From: Terriglobales bacterium
Lineage (GTDB): Bacteria; Acidobacteriota; Terriglobia; Terriglobales; Acidobacteriaceae
Direction of reading: 5' to 3'
NCBI GenBank assembly: GCA_035651995.1
Contig: DASRER010000020.1
Span: 248,001-312,000, forward strand
DNA: 64,000 nucleotides
Below, piece by piece: positions 1 through 8,609 of the stretch. A program made the position numbers and the translations under genes. The notes beneath the pieces are model-generated. The model had not been told where the DNA came from. It did not search any database and saw only the letters and a list, made by a program, of their open reading frames with translations. Each line of letters starts with the position of its first letter. The first letter of the stretch is position 1.

Positions 1-879
1 CTGGCGATCAAGGGCGAGGCGCCGCTGGTGCTGGATCGGACCGAGGCGTACATCGGAATCCTGATTGACGACCTGATCTCAAAGGGAACGAACGAGCCGT
101 ATCGCATGTTCACGTCGCGCGCCGAGTTCCGGCTGCATCTGCGGATTGACAATGCCGACCGGCGGCTGACGCCGCATGGGCGGCGCGTGGGGCTGATCAG
201 CGACGCGGCGTGGGCGGAGCATCTGGCGAAGCAGGAGCGACTGGCGAAGCTGGCGGCGATATTGGAGACGACGAGGGTGACGGCGGAGATGGCGGAGCGG
301 ATCGAGCAGTCAGCGCTGAGCACTCGGCATTCAGCCAGCGAACAGACGAATGGCTCCGACGAAAACCGCGCGGGCGAGGCCTCACCCCACCGCGCCAACA
401 CCGGGCGCGGCGGCGACCCCGAGGTCGCCCGCGTCCACACGGGTGTCGTCGGTTCCACACTGGCGCAGGTGCTAAAACGACCGGAGGTAACAATCGAGCA
501 AATGGCGCCGGTGCTGTGCGAGGTGATGCCCGAGTTCTTTGATCGGTTGTCGCCCGCCGTCTCTGCGAGCTCTGCGGTGAACACGGCCTTGGTTCGCAAT
601 GAGCTGAAGTCGGTGGAGACCGAGATCAAGTACGCCGGCTATCTCGACCAGCAGCGCAAGTCGATCGAGCGGCTGAAGCGGGCGGAGCAGCGCGCGATTC
701 CGGAGTGGTTCGACTATCGCGCGGTGAGCGGCCTTTCGCGCGAGATGAAGGAAAAGTTCGAGCGCGTGCGTCCGAGGACGCTAGGGCAAGCGCTGGGGAT
801 TCCGGGGGTGACGCCCGCGGCGGTATCGCTGGTGAATGTGTATATCGAGCTGCAGGGCAGGGCCCTGAATGCAAAATGA
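1..879 (+). CDS. mnmG: tRNA uridine-5-carboxymethylaminomethyl modification enzyme MnmG, 3' part
   Basis: MnmG (GidA) is the FAD-dependent partner of MnmE that makes the cmnm5 modification of the wobble uridine in tRNAs. Only the last 292 residues are present; the reading frame is open to the left edge. The visible part starts with the conserved [18 protein letters not shown] and [17 protein letters not shown] segments and ends with the helical C-terminal domain ([32 protein letters not shown]), which binds MnmE and tRNA. Two stretches do not belong to the family. Residues about 103-157 (bases 307-470) interrupt the helical region before the normal [13 protein letters not shown] segment. Residues about 186-194 (bases 556-581) are a reverse-strand copy of the CACCGCAGAG repeat. 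The last codons fall in another repeat. Assignment is firm; the effect of the insertions is unknown. Confidence 0.95.
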   Translation: MAIKGEAPLVLDRTEAYIGILIDDLISKGTNEPYRMFTSRAEFRLHLRIDNADRRLTPHGRRVGLISDAAWAEHLAKQERLAKLAAILETTRVTAEMAERIEQSALSTRHSASEQTNGSDENRAGEASPHRANTGRGGDPEVARVHTGVVGSTLAQVLKRPEVTIEQMAPVLCEVMPEFFDRLSPAVSASSAVNTALVRNELKSVETEIKYAGYLDQQRKSIERLKRAEQRAIPEWFDYRAVSGLSREMKEKFERVRPRTLGQALGIPGVTPAAVSLVNVYIELQGRALNAK

Positions 880-943
880 AAAATGCCAGAGGAAAAGTGT
901 AATCGGGAACGGATTTTGCATTCTTAATTTTTCATTCTGAATT
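867..943. repeat. ATGCAAAATG word repeat, inverted pair
   Basis: GAATGCAAAA at the 3' end of mnmG is matched by its exact reverse complement TTTTGCATTC at about 913-922, followed by AATTTTTCATTC. The pair can form a hairpin between the convergent mnmG and the gene at 948-1595, and may act as a bidirectional terminator. The left arm overlaps the last codons of mnmG. Confidence 0.6.
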
Positions 944-947
944 CGAC

Positions 948-1595
948 TTACGCTCTCTCGTAGGCGTGCTTGGCTTCCAGGGCCTTCAGCGCCGCGTCCT
1001 TCTCACCTTCAATTTCAGCTTTCATCTCGAGCAGGCTTGGCATCGCGGCGGCGCGGTCGCCGCCGGAGAGCGTGACCAGTCCCTCATCGGCGAGGCGGCG
1101 GGCGGCCTGCTGAAACTGGTCGCGGCTCGCGTTCAGATACTCCAGGTCAATCGGATCGAGCAGAATTGCCGGCGCATTGTCGCGCATGGCGGTCCAGTAG
1201 GTCTTGCGGCGGAGGAAGGCGTAAATGTCGTCGGGTGAAGCCTGGGCGAAGATCAGTTTCTTGTTCCTGAAGTCGTAGTGGCGGCTGGAGACGGGGACGG
1301 GCTGGCGCTTGCCGCTCTTGAGCAGCTCGAGCTGCTTGGTGTCGAGTTCTTTGCGGAGCGCGTTGACGACGGCGGAGAGCGCGTGCTCGGGAGCGAGCGA
1401 GGGCAGCGCTTCCTTAATGATCTGGGTGAGGTTCACGGCGACGTCGGCGTGCAGGCCCGAGCCGTCGTCGAGCGTGAGGCGTCCGTGGAGCGAAAACCAG
1501 TCGGCGCCGCTGGTGGAGGGGTGGAACGGCCATTCGAGCGCGATGCGGACGGGGAAGCCGGAGAGGGTGACGTAGAGTGGATTGGCGGATAACAT
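948..1595 (-). CDS. Hypothetical protein, 215 aa
   Basis: I do not recognise this family. The protein is soluble, with no signal peptide or membrane segment. The N-terminal half is probably beta-rich (NPLYVTLSGFPVRIALEW), the middle carries a region around RHYDFRNKKLIFAQASPDDIYAF, and the C-terminus is a charged helix rich in Glu, Lys and Ala. It is convergent with mnmG and upstream of the kinase gene on the same strand, separated from it by a repeat. A TAAAAT box ends 9 bases before the ATG, which supports this start and a very short leader. Codon use matches the neighbouring genes, so it is probably a native gene. Confidence 0.7.
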   Translation of the reverse strand: MLSANPLYVTLSGFPVRIALEWPFHPSTSGADWFSLHGRLTLDDGSGLHADVAVNLTQIIKEALPSLAPEHALSAVVNALRKELDTKQLELLKSGKRQPVPVSSRHYDFRNKKLIFAQASPDDIYAFLRRKTYWTAMRDNAPAILLDPIDLEYLNASRDQFQQAARRLADEGLVTLSGGDRAAAMPSLLEMKAEIEGEKDAALKALEAKHAYERA

Positions 1596-1604
1596 CGCGC
1601 CGAT

Positions 1605-1610
1605 ATTTTA
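1605..1610 (-). promoter_or_regulatory. -10 box of the gene at 948-1595
   Basis: TAAAAT on the minus strand, 9 bases before the ATG. AT-rich hexamers of this kind are rare in the surrounding GC-rich sequence. The position predicts a leader of only a few bases. Confidence 0.45.
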
Positions 1611-1611
1611 G

Positions 1612-1720
1612 CAATCAGCACTCAGCGGTCAGCATTCAGCCCTCGCGCATCCCGGCAAAAACCGTTCGCACTTTCGCCGAAAGCCGTTCGGGGGCTGAAT
1701 GCTGAGTGCCGAACGCTGCT
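1612..1720. repeat. CAGCACTCAGCATTCAGC word repeat, inverted pair
   Basis: The left arm contains two variants of the word (CAGCACTCAGC and CAGCATTCAGCCC). The right arm at about 1695-1716 contains the complement GGGCTGAATGCTGAGTGC. CAGCATTCAGCCC and GGGCTGAATGCTG are exact reverse complements, so a long hairpin is possible between two genes on the minus strand. The same word recurs in mnmG, near mfd and at 52.5-52.7 kb. Confidence 0.75.
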
Positions 1721-1721
1721 C

Positions 1722-2384
1722 TTAGGCGCTCGCTGCCTTGTCGTCCGACCCCAACGGCAGGAAGTACTGCGTGCCTTTGATGGGCTCGGTGAGGCGGCGG
1801 AGAAGTTCCTGCAAATCTTCGTGGCGGTCAACGAAATCGATGTCGGTGGTGTTGACCACGAGCAGGTCCGAAGCCGTGTAATGGAAGAAGAAGTGCTCGT
1901 AGGCGCGCGCGACCTCTTCTATGTAATCGTCGGAAATGGCGGCTTCGCCGGGCGCGCCTTTCTTGCGCAGGCGCTTCTTGAGGACTTCTGGAGTGGCCTG
2001 CAAATAGATGACCAGGTCGGGCGTGCGGAGTTGAGTTCGAAACAGGCTGTAGTAGCGGTTGTAAATCTCCAGTTCCGCGTCGCTGAGGTTGATGCATGCG
2101 AAGAGCTTGTCTTTTTCGAAGATGTAGTCGGCAACAATGGTCTTGGGCGAGCGCAGATCGAGGGCGCTGAGCTGCTCGTAGCGCTGGATGAGGAACGAAA
2201 ACTGCGCCTGGAAACCGGCGCCAGGCTCGCCGTCGTAAAAGGCGCGGAGGAACGGATTGCGGTCGGGTTCGGCGACGCGCTGTCCATGAAGGCGCTCGGC
2301 GATGATTTGCGCCAGCGTGCTCTTGCCGACGCGCAACGGGCCTTCAATTGCGATGTAGTGGGGAAGCTCGAAGAGGTTCGCCAT
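1722..2384 (-). CDS. Deoxynucleoside kinase (dGK/dAK family)
   Basis: Cytosolic kinase that phosphorylates deoxynucleosides using ATP in nucleotide salvage. The 220-residue protein begins with a P-loop, IAIEGPLRVGKSTLA (residues about 11-25), followed by the family's EPDRNPFLRAFYDGE region and QAQFSFLIQRYEQL (about 70-83). A DYIFEKDKLFA segment and a basic LKKRLRKKG lid follow. Length fits the bacterial deoxyadenosine/deoxyguanosine kinase family. The ATG at 2384 is the natural start, directly before MANLFELPHYIAIEG. Substrate preference cannot be read from the sequence. The gene stands alone, with repeats on both sides. Confidence 0.9.
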   Translation of the reverse strand: MANLFELPHYIAIEGPLRVGKSTLAQIIAERLHGQRVAEPDRNPFLRAFYDGEPGAGFQAQFSFLIQRYEQLSALDLRSPKTIVADYIFEKDKLFACINLSDAELEIYNRYYSLFRTQLRTPDLVIYLQATPEVLKKRLRKKGAPGEAAISDDYIEEVARAYEHFFFHYTASDLLVVNTTDIDFVDRHEDLQELLRRLTEPIKGTQYFLPLGSDDKAASA

Positions 2385-2445
2385 GGATTACGGGTCGCCC
2401 GACGTGGTGGAGCATAGTACGGAGTGCGGCGCGGGACAATTGCTT

Positions 2446-2540
2446 CATTGGTTATCGGGTCATCGGCTCATTGAGTTATTGAGCCGACAATTTCTCGACG
2501 TCATTCCTGGGCTCGAGGGCCAGATGACCCGATGGCCCGA
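2446..2540. repeat. GGGTCATCGG word repeat, inverted pair
   Basis: ATCGGGTCATC at about 2456 is answered by GATGACCCGAT at about 2523. Inside lies a smaller pair, GGCTCATTGAGTTATTGAGCC. The repeat sits between divergent genes, just upstream of the polysaccharide deacetylase -10 box. The same word dominates 9709-9785. Confidence 0.7.
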
Positions 2541-2549
2541 TGTTCAATT

Positions 2550-2555
2550 TAGAAT
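2550..2555 (+). promoter_or_regulatory. -10 box of the polysaccharide deacetylase gene
   Basis: TAGAAT lies 6 bases before the ATG at 2562, so transcription would start at or next to the start codon (leaderless mRNA). Confidence 0.45.
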
Positions 2556-2561
2556 CTCCGC

Positions 2562-3311
2562 ATGCTAGGAGCCGCACTGGGCGCGCTGGGCGGAGTGGCG
2601 GCGGCGTCGGCGCTGGGATGGGCGTCGATGGATGCACGCTCGCAACTGTTTGGGCGGACGTTCATCGGGCGCGACGATGTGGCCGGGCGCAAATTCATTG
2701 CGCTGACCTACGATGACGGCCCGAATGACCGTTGCACCCTCCCGCTGCTGGACGTGCTGGCGAAGCACGGCGCGCGAGTGACGTTCTTCATGATAGGCAG
2801 CTACGTGGCGGCGCGTCCGGAGATTGCGCGGCGGGTGGCGGAAGCGGGACACGAGATTGGGAACCACACCTTCCGTCATCCGAACCTGATCGGGTGCTCG
2901 CCGGCGCGGGTGCGCTCGGAGCTGGAGCAGTGTCGCGCGGCGCTGCGCGATGCGGTGGGCGAGCACTCGCGATGGTTCCGTCCGCCGTTTGGCGGGCGGC
3001 GTCCGGATGTTCTGGCGGTGGTGCGCGCCCTGGGTATGGAGCCGGTGCTTTGGCGCGTGAGCTCGCGCGATTGGGTGCTGGACGCGCGCGCGATCGAGGA
3101 GAAAGTGTCGCGGGGCTTGCGTGGGGGCGACGTCATCCTGATGCACGATGGCAGCCACCGCGGGATGGAATGGGACCGGGGGAACACGGTGAAGGCGACC
3201 GATGCGCTGATTCCGCGGCTGCGGGATGGCGGGTATGAGTTTGTTAGCGTTGGGGAAATGAAAGCAACGTCCACCACAGAGACACAGAGGCACAGAGCAG
3301 GCCACGAGTAA
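2562..3311 (+). CDS. Polysaccharide deacetylase (NodB homology)
   Basis: Carbohydrate esterase family 4-type metal-dependent N-deacetylase acting on chitin-like or peptidoglycan amino sugars. The NodB signature is complete: the catalytic Asp pair in LTYDDGPN (residues about 48-55), the metal-binding HTFRHP motif (about 105-110), RPPFGGRRP (about 146-154) and the distal LMHDGS motif (about 190-195). A hydrophobic N-terminal segment (ALGALGGVAAASALGW) suggests membrane anchoring or export. The last 16 or so residues, with TTETQRHR, are translated from a CACAGAGACACAGAG repeat rather than from family sequence. The normal protein probably ended near EFVSVGEMK. The gene is convergent with hemL. 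Confidence 0.9.
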   Translation: MLGAALGALGGVAAASALGWASMDARSQLFGRTFIGRDDVAGRKFIALTYDDGPNDRCTLPLLDVLAKHGARVTFFMIGSYVAARPEIARRVAEAGHEIGNHTFRHPNLIGCSPARVRSELEQCRAALRDAVGEHSRWFRPPFGGRRPDVLAVVRALGMEPVLWRVSSRDWVLDARAIEEKVSRGLRGGDVILMHDGSHRGMEWDRGNTVKATDALIPRLRDGGYEFVSVGEMKATSTTETQRHRAGHE

Positions 3312-3380
3312 TCACTCTGGAGCTGTTAGCAGCCAACCTGTTTCGGTTTCCCTGTGTCTCTGTGCCTCGGCGGTAGGTGT
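3266..3380. repeat. CCACAGAGACACAGAGGC word repeat, inverted pair
   Basis: The left arm CCACCACAGAGACACAGAGGC lies inside the end of the deacetylase gene. The right arm CCTGTGTCTCTGTGCCTCGGCGG at about 3350-3373 is its near-perfect complement. The pair separates two convergent genes and could form a long hairpin on either transcript. Confidence 0.8.
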
Positions 3381-4672
3381 CACAACGTTTGCAGGGCCTC
3401 GCGGGCGGCGGCGAGAGTTTCTGCGATGTCTTTTTCCGTGTGCGCGCCGCTGAGGAATGCGGCTTCGAACTGCGACGGCGGCAAGTAGATGCCGGCGTGC
3501 ATCATCGCCTGGTGGAACCTGGCGAAGCGGGCGGTGTCGGAGCGTGCGGCTGAAGCCCAGTCGGTCACGGGCGAGCCGGTGAAGAACCAGGTGAACATGG
3601 AGCCGGCGCGGTTGGCGACGAGCGGAACGCCGGCGGTGCGCGCGGCGTCGAGTACGCCCTCCAGGAGAGTGGCGGCGAGCGCGTCCATGCGGCCGTAGAT
3701 CTGCGGATCGTCGGCGAGGCCGCGCAGCGTGGCGAGGCCGGCGGCCATGGCGAGCGGGTTGCCGCTCAGCGTGCCGGCCTGGTAGACGGGCCCGAGGGGC
3801 GCCACCTGATCCATGAATCTGGCTGGCCCTCCGTAGGCGCCGACGGGCAGTCCGCCGCCAATGATTTTTCCCAGCGTCGTGAGGTCCGGGCGGATGCCGA
3901 ACAACTGCTGCGCGCCGCCCAGGGCGAGGCGGAAGCCGGTCATTACTTCATCGAAGATGAGCAAGGCGCCGTCATGCGCGGTGATCTCGCGCAGGAATTG
4001 CAGGTAGCCGGGCCTGGGCGGCACGCATCCCATGTTGCCGACAACCGGCTCGACGATCACGCAGGCGATCTGCCTGGGAAATCTGGCGAAGGCCCGCTCG
4101 ACCGCGGCGCGGTCGTTGTAGGGCAGGGCGAGCGTGTACTGCACCACTTCTTCCGGCACGCCGGCGGAGCCAGGAATGCCGAGCGTGGCCACGCCCGAGC
4201 CGGCTTTGACGAGCAGCGAATCGCCGTGTCCGTGGTAACAGCCTTCGAACTTCACGATGAACTTGCGATTGGTCGCGGCGCGCGCCAGGCGGATGGCCGA
4301 CATGGTCGCTTCGGTGCCGCTGGAGACGAAGCGGACCTTCTCCATGCTCGGATAAGCGGCCAGCACCGACTCGGCGAGTTCGACTTCGAGCTGGGTCGAC
4401 GCGCCGAAGCTGGCGCCGTTGCGCGCGGCGGCGATGATCTGCTCGACGACGCCCGGGGCGGCGTGGCCAAGAATGAGCGGGCCCCAGGAGCCAAGGTAGT
4501 CGATGTAGGAGTTACCGTCGGCGTCCCACACGCGGGAGCCCTCGCCGCGGGCGATGAAGACGGGTTCGCCGCCGACAGCGCGGAAAGCGCGCACCGGCGA
4601 ATCCACGCCGCCGGGCAGGACGCGCTCGGCGCGGCGCTGGAGCGCACGGGACCTTTGGCGCTGACGAGACAT
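3380..4672 (-). CDS. hemL: Glutamate-1-semialdehyde 2,1-aminomutase
   Basis: PLP enzyme converting glutamate-1-semialdehyde to 5-aminolevulinate in the C5 route of tetrapyrrole synthesis. The 430-residue protein has the family's [12 protein letters not shown]-terminus (about residues 20-30), the [15 protein letters not shown] phosphate-binding segment (about 117-131), [30 protein letters not shown], and the PLP lysine in [18 protein letters not shown] (near residue 270). The start is the ATG at 4672; a TTG lies directly in front of it. It is divergent from mfd, with a repeat between the two. No other hem gene is nearby. Confidence 0.97.
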   Translation of the reverse strand: MSRQRQRSRALQRRAERVLPGGVDSPVRAFRAVGGEPVFIARGEGSRVWDADGNSYIDYLGSWGPLILGHAAPGVVEQIIAAARNGASFGASTQLEVELAESVLAAYPSMEKVRFVSSGTEATMSAIRLARAATNRKFIVKFEGCYHGHGDSLLVKAGSGVATLGIPGSAGVPEEVVQYTLALPYNDRAAVERAFARFPRQIACVIVEPVVGNMGCVPPRPGYLQFLREITAHDGALLIFDEVMTGFRLALGGAQQLFGIRPDLTTLGKIIGGGLPVGAYGGPARFMDQVAPLGPVYQAGTLSGNPLAMAAGLATLRGLADDPQIYGRMDALAATLLEGVLDAARTAGVPLVANRAGSMFTWFFTGSPVTDWASAARSDTARFARFHQAMMHAGIYLPPSQFEAAFLSGAHTEKDIAETLAAAREALQTL

Positions 4673-4678
4673 CAACGT

Positions 4679-4765
4679 AAAACCTTACCGCGGATGAACG
4701 CGGATGAACACGGATTTCAGCATCGATCGCTTGCTGAGTGCTGATTGCTTGCGTCCCGTATTCAG
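4679..4765. repeat. CGCGGATGAACGCGGATG and CTGAGTGCTGATTGC word repeats
   Basis: Tandem variants CGCGGATGAA / CGCGGATGAA / CACGGATTTC at about 4689-4718, followed by CTGAGTGCTGATTGC. The block fills the space between the divergent hemL and mfd genes. An upstream in-frame ATG at 4704 lies within it and is not the likely mfd start. Confidence 0.75.
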
Positions 4766-4769
4766 CATT

Positions 4770-4775
4770 TACAAT
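4770..4775 (+). promoter_or_regulatory. -10 box of mfd
   Basis: TACAAT, 12 bases before the ATG at 4788. It lies downstream of the alternative ATG at 4704, which argues for the later start. Confidence 0.45.
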
Positions 4776-4787
4776 CGAAGAGAAGAC

Positions 4788-7700
4788 ATGGTCCTGCCGT
4801 TCGTCCGCGAATTGTTCGCGGACGTGGAAAAACTGCCGGCCTTTGCGCGTGCCACCTCCCACCTGAAGAGCGGCGCGGGGCGGATCATTCTGTCTGGACT
4901 CACACCCAGCGCAAAAACTCTGTTGCTGCCAATGCTGCGGCATGCTGCGGGGAAGCCGCTGATCGTTGTGGTGGCTGACAACCGCGCGGCCGACGAGATG
5001 TTGCCGACGGTGCAGGCGTTCGCCGACCTCAGCGGCGGCTGCGATCCGTCGGCGGTCGTGGCGCTGCCGGCGCACGACGTCCTGCCCTACGAAAACCTCT
5101 CGCCGCATCCGGAGATCCAGGAAAAACAGGCGATCACACTGTGGAAGATGGCCATGGGCCAGGCGCAGATCGTGCTTGTGCCGGCGCGGGCGGCGGCAAT
5201 GCGCTTCCGCGCGCCGGAGTTCTACGGCGGCCTGGCGCGCGTGGTAAGGCGCGGCGAGTCGGTGGACGCCGAGCAGATGCTGGGCCAACTGGCGATGGCG
5301 GGGTACACACGCACCGACGTGGTCGAGATGCCGGGCGAGTTCGCGCAGCGCGGCGGGATTGTGGACGTGTATCCGCCCGAGGCGGAGCGTCCAGTGCGCC
5401 TGGAGCTTTTCGGCGACGAAGTAGAGAGCATTCGGAGGTTCGATCCCGGAACGCAGCGCTCGCTTCCGGCGCCATTGGACGAAACTGCGCTGCTGCCGCT
5501 GACGCCCACGCCGGTGGAGGAAGCCACGCTGGGCGCGATACACGCGCGCTTGTCGGGGCGGCGCATCGCCGGAACGGAAGAGATTGTGGAGCAGTCGGTG
5601 CGCGAAGCCGGCGTCAGCATTTTTCCCGGATGGGAGCTGTATGCGCCGCTGGCCTACCTGGGCGATTCGCGCACTGTCTTCGAGATGCTGCCGAACGCGC
5701 TGGCGCTGGTGGATGAGCCCGACGACGTGCAGCGTGAACTCGACGGCTGGTGGGAGCGGCTGGAGCAAACGCACGAGCGCAGCGGCGTGGGCGCGCTGGC
5801 TCGACCAGAGGAACTGTATCTGCAGCCGGAAACGCTGCGCCACGAGATTGCGCGACGCGGCGGAGTGGAGTTGGAGCAGCTGGGGCTGGTGCGGTCTGCC
5901 GAAACTTCCTTCCCGCGGATGGACACGGACGAAGGCGCATCGGGCGCGGGCGGTCAAGATCCCCACCCTTCGACAACGGATGGCGAAGGGGTGGGGCACC
6001 CTCGGTTGTTGACCGGGGCTGAAGCCCCAATCCAAAGTGGCGGCCATGACGGCGCGGTTGAAGCCGCGCCCCTTCAAGGCAACAGCATCCAGTTTACTTC
6101 GCAGACCACGCCGCGGTTTCACGGCTCGGTGGCGGCGATGGCCGAGGAAGTGAAGAAGCTGTCGGCGGCGGGCACGCGCGTGGTGATCGCGGCGGCGAAC
6201 ATGGGCGAAGTGGAGCGGCTGGCCGACATCTTCGCCGAATACGGCGTGCCGTTCCGGCTGGGGACGCGCGCGCCGCGTCCTGGCGAAACATACGTCGAAG
6301 AAACCTCATACTTCGCGGGGAATTATGCGGCGGCGACGATTGTGCGCGCTTACGTGCCGGACGGCGTGGCGCTGCCCGACGCGGCGCTGGCGGTGTTCGG
6401 CTCGCGCGACCTGTTCGACGAGTCGGAGGCGGTGGCGCAGAGGCCGCAGCGAAGCAAGTCGAAGACTTCGGCGTTTCTCTCCGACTTCCGCGATCTCGCG
6501 GTCGGCGATTACGTGGTGCACGTGGAGCACGGAATCGGGCAGTACCAGGGGCTGAAGGAGATCGCGCAGCCGGAGGGGGCGAACGTCGAGTTCATGGTGC
6601 TGGAGTATGCCGAAGGCGCGCGGTTGTACGTGCCGTTGACGCGTCTCGATCTTGTGCAGAAGTATCGCTCGGCGGAGGGCGCCAAGCCCGTGTTGAACCG
6701 GCTGGGCACCGGGCAGTGGGCCAAGACGAAGGCGCGCGTGAAGAAGGCCATGAAGGACATGGCCGACGAGCTGCTCAAGCTCTACGCCGCACGCAAAACG
6801 GCCGAGGGGCACGCGTTTCCGCCGGACACGGAGTGGCAGCGCGAGTTCGAAGACCAGTTCGAGTTCAACGAAACGGAAGACCAGCTCACCGCGATCGTGG
6901 ATGTGAAGCACGACATGGAGTCGCCGCAGCCGATGGACCGTCTGCTGTGCGGCGATGTTGGCTATGGCAAGACGGAAGTCGCGATGCGCGCCGCGTTCAA
7001 AGCGGTGAGCGACAACCGGCAGGTGGCGGTGCTGGCGCCCACGACGGTGCTCGCCTTCCAGCACTTCGAGACGTTCAAGCAGCGGATGGCGGCGTTTCCC
7101 ATCAAGATCGAGATGCTCTCGCGCTTCCGCTCGGCGAAGCAGCAAAGGGAAATCGTGGAGAAGGTCGAGGCCGGGCAGGTGGACGTTCTGATCGGCACGC
7201 ATCGGCTGCTCTCGAAGGACATCAAGTTTCACGATCTCGGGCTCGTGGTGGTGGATGAAGAGCAGCGCTTCGGTGTGCGGCACAAGGAGCGGCTGAAGCA
7301 GCTGAAGAAGGAAGTGGACGTGCTCACCATGTCGGCCACGCCGATTCCGCGGACGCTGCACATGAGCATGGTGGGGCTGCGCGACATGAGCGTGATCGAG
7401 ACGCCGCCGAAAGACCGCATTGCAATCCAGACGGTGGTCGCGGCGTGGGACGAGGCGCTGGTCCGCTCGGCGCTCGAGCACGAGCTGGAGCGCGGCGGGC
7501 AGGTGTACTTCGTCCACAACCGCGTGGAGAGCATTTACGAGATCGCGGCCAAGCTCCAGGAACTCGTTCCGCGCGCGCGCATTCTGGTCGGCCACGGCCA
7601 GATGAGCGAGGGCGAACTGGAAAAAGTGATGCTCAGCTTCATTCGCCACGAAGCCGACATCCTCGTGGCCACCACCATCATCGAGAACGGCCTCGACATT

Positions 7701-8501
7701 CCGCTATGCAACACCATGATCGTGAATCGCGCCGACCGGCACGGGTTGAGCGAGCTCTACCAGTTGCGCGGGCGCGTGGGACGCTCGAACCGGCGCGCGT
7801 ATGCGTATCTGCTGGTGCCGGCGGAGGTGGAACTCACGCCGATCGCGCGGCGGCGGCTGGCGGCGCTGAAGGAGTTCAGCGACCTGGGCGCGGGATTCAA
7901 GATCGCGGCGCTCGACCTGGAGCTGCGCGGCGCTGGCAATCTTCTCGGCGGCGAGCAGAGCGGGCACATTGATGCCGTCGGCTTCGAGATGTACACGGCG
8001 ATGCTCGATCGCACCATCCGCGAGCTGAAGGGCGAAGAAGTTGCCATCGAGGCGGAGACGCAGCTCAACCTCGGGCTGAACATCCGCATCCCGGGCGAGT
8101 ACATCGCAGAGGAAAACCAGCGGCTGCGCATGTACAAGCGCGTGGCCGGCGTCGAGAACGAGCTGCAACTCGCCGATGTGATCGCCGAAATGCAGGACCG
8201 GTATGGGGAGCCACCGCGCCCGGTGGGGAACCTGTTTGAGTATGCGCGGCTGCGGCTGCTGGCGCAGCGCGTGGGCGTGGCCGCGATTGATCGCAAGCGC
8301 GACCAGGTTTCCATCAAGTTCAGCGGGAAAGCGGCGGTGGATCTGGAGCGGCTGGCCAGGTTCGTCGCGGGCGAGCGCGGAGCACAGTTTACGCCGCAGG
8401 GTGTGCTCACGTTCGCCCTGAAGACCACGCGGGCGGACCAGGTGCTGGCGCGGCTGCGCGAGTTGCTGAACGAGTTGGCCGGCGTGGCGGTGGCGGTGTA
8501 G
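4788..8501 (+). CDS. mfd: Transcription-repair coupling factor Mfd
   Basis: ATP-dependent translocase that removes RNA polymerase stalled at DNA damage and recruits UvrA. The 1237-residue protein has the UvrB-like N-terminus (VALPAHDVLPYENLSPHPE, FAQRGGIVDVYPPEAERP), the CarD-like polymerase-binding domain (YVVHVEHGIGQYQGL, about residue 575), the helicase motifs GDVGYGKTEVAMRAAF (about 722), VVDEEQRFGV and MSATPIPRTL, and the C-terminal TRCF domain. The start at 4788 gives MVLPFVRELFADVEKL; an in-frame ATG 84 bases upstream lies in repeat DNA ahead of the -10 box. Residues about 376-434 are a foreign, Gly/Ala/Pro-rich insertion made of several intergenic repeat words. It sits between the N-terminal region and the family segment RFHGSVAAMAEEV. 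All core motifs on both sides are intact and in frame, so the protein is probably functional. Confidence 0.96.
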   Translation: MVLPFVRELFADVEKLPAFARATSHLKSGAGRIILSGLTPSAKTLLLPMLRHAAGKPLIVVVADNRAADEMLPTVQAFADLSGGCDPSAVVALPAHDVLPYENLSPHPEIQEKQAITLWKMAMGQAQIVLVPARAAAMRFRAPEFYGGLARVVRRGESVDAEQMLGQLAMAGYTRTDVVEMPGEFAQRGGIVDVYPPEAERPVRLELFGDEVESIRRFDPGTQRSLPAPLDETALLPLTPTPVEEATLGAIHARLSGRRIAGTEEIVEQSVREAGVSIFPGWELYAPLAYLGDSRTVFEMLPNALALVDEPDDVQRELDGWWERLEQTHERSGVGALARPEELYLQPETLRHEIARRGGVELEQLGLVRSAETSFPRMDTDEGASGAGGQDPHPSTTDGEGVGHPRLLTGAEAPIQSGGHDGAVEAAPLQGNSIQFTSQTTPRFHGSVAAMAEEVKKLSAAGTRVVIAAANMGEVERLADIFAEYGVPFRLGTRAPRPGETYVEETSYFAGNYAAATIVRAYVPDGVALPDAALAVFGSRDLFDESEAVAQRPQRSKSKTSAFLSDFRDLAVGDYVVHVEHGIGQYQGLKEIAQPEGANVEFMVLEYAEGARLYVPLTRLDLVQKYRSAEGAKPVLNRLGTGQWAKTKARVKKAMKDMADELLKLYAARKTAEGHAFPPDTEWQREFEDQFEFNETEDQLTAIVDVKHDMESPQPMDRLLCGDVGYGKTEVAMRAAFKAVSDNRQVAVLAPTTVLAFQHFETFKQRMAAFPIKIEMLSRFRSAKQQREIVEKVEAGQVDVLIGTHRLLSKDIKFHDLGLVVVDEEQRFGVRHKERLKQLKKEVDVLTMSATPIPRTLHMSMVGLRDMSVIETPPKDRIAIQTVVAAWDEALVRSALEHELERGGQVYFVHNRVESIYEIAAKLQELVPRARILVGHGQMSEGELEKVMLSFIRHEADILVATTIIENGLDIPLCNTMIVNRADRHGLSELYQLRGRVGRSNRRAYAYLLVPAEVELTPIARRRLAALKEFSDLGAGFKIAALDLELRGAGNLLGGEQSGHIDAVGFEMYTAMLDRTIRELKGEEVAIEAETQLNLGLNIRIPGEYIAEENQRLRMYKRVAGVENELQLADVIAEMQDRYGEPPRPVGNLFEYARLRLLAQRVGVAAIDRKRDQVSIKFSGKAAVDLERLARFVAGERGAQFTPQGVLTFALKTTRADQVLARLRELLNELAGVAVAV
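5914..6090 (+). repeat. Compound repeat insertion inside mfd
   Basis: In order: a CGCGGATGGACACGGAC word (5914-5930); CCCCACCCTT (5961-5970) with its near complement AAGGGGTGGGG (5986-5996); the hairpin GGGGCTGAAGCCCC (6015-6028); and the hairpin GGCGCGGTTGAAGCCGCGCC (6051-6070). The total keeps the mfd frame open. Each part is of the same kind as the elements between genes, so they appear to have been captured as coding sequence. Confidence 0.75.
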
Positions 8502-8609
8502 GTCCCCTCGAGGATGGGCGTCTCCACGCCGCCGTTCCAAGGTTTGCCACCCCAAGTGGAACCGGCCCTGCTCGGGAGCTAGACTTTAGTCAGGGGCGGG
8601 AGGTCAGCC

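Noticed and set aside
4689-4718. CRISPR array
   Set aside because: The tandem words are separated by no spacers of constant length and vary between copies; no cas gene is in the window.
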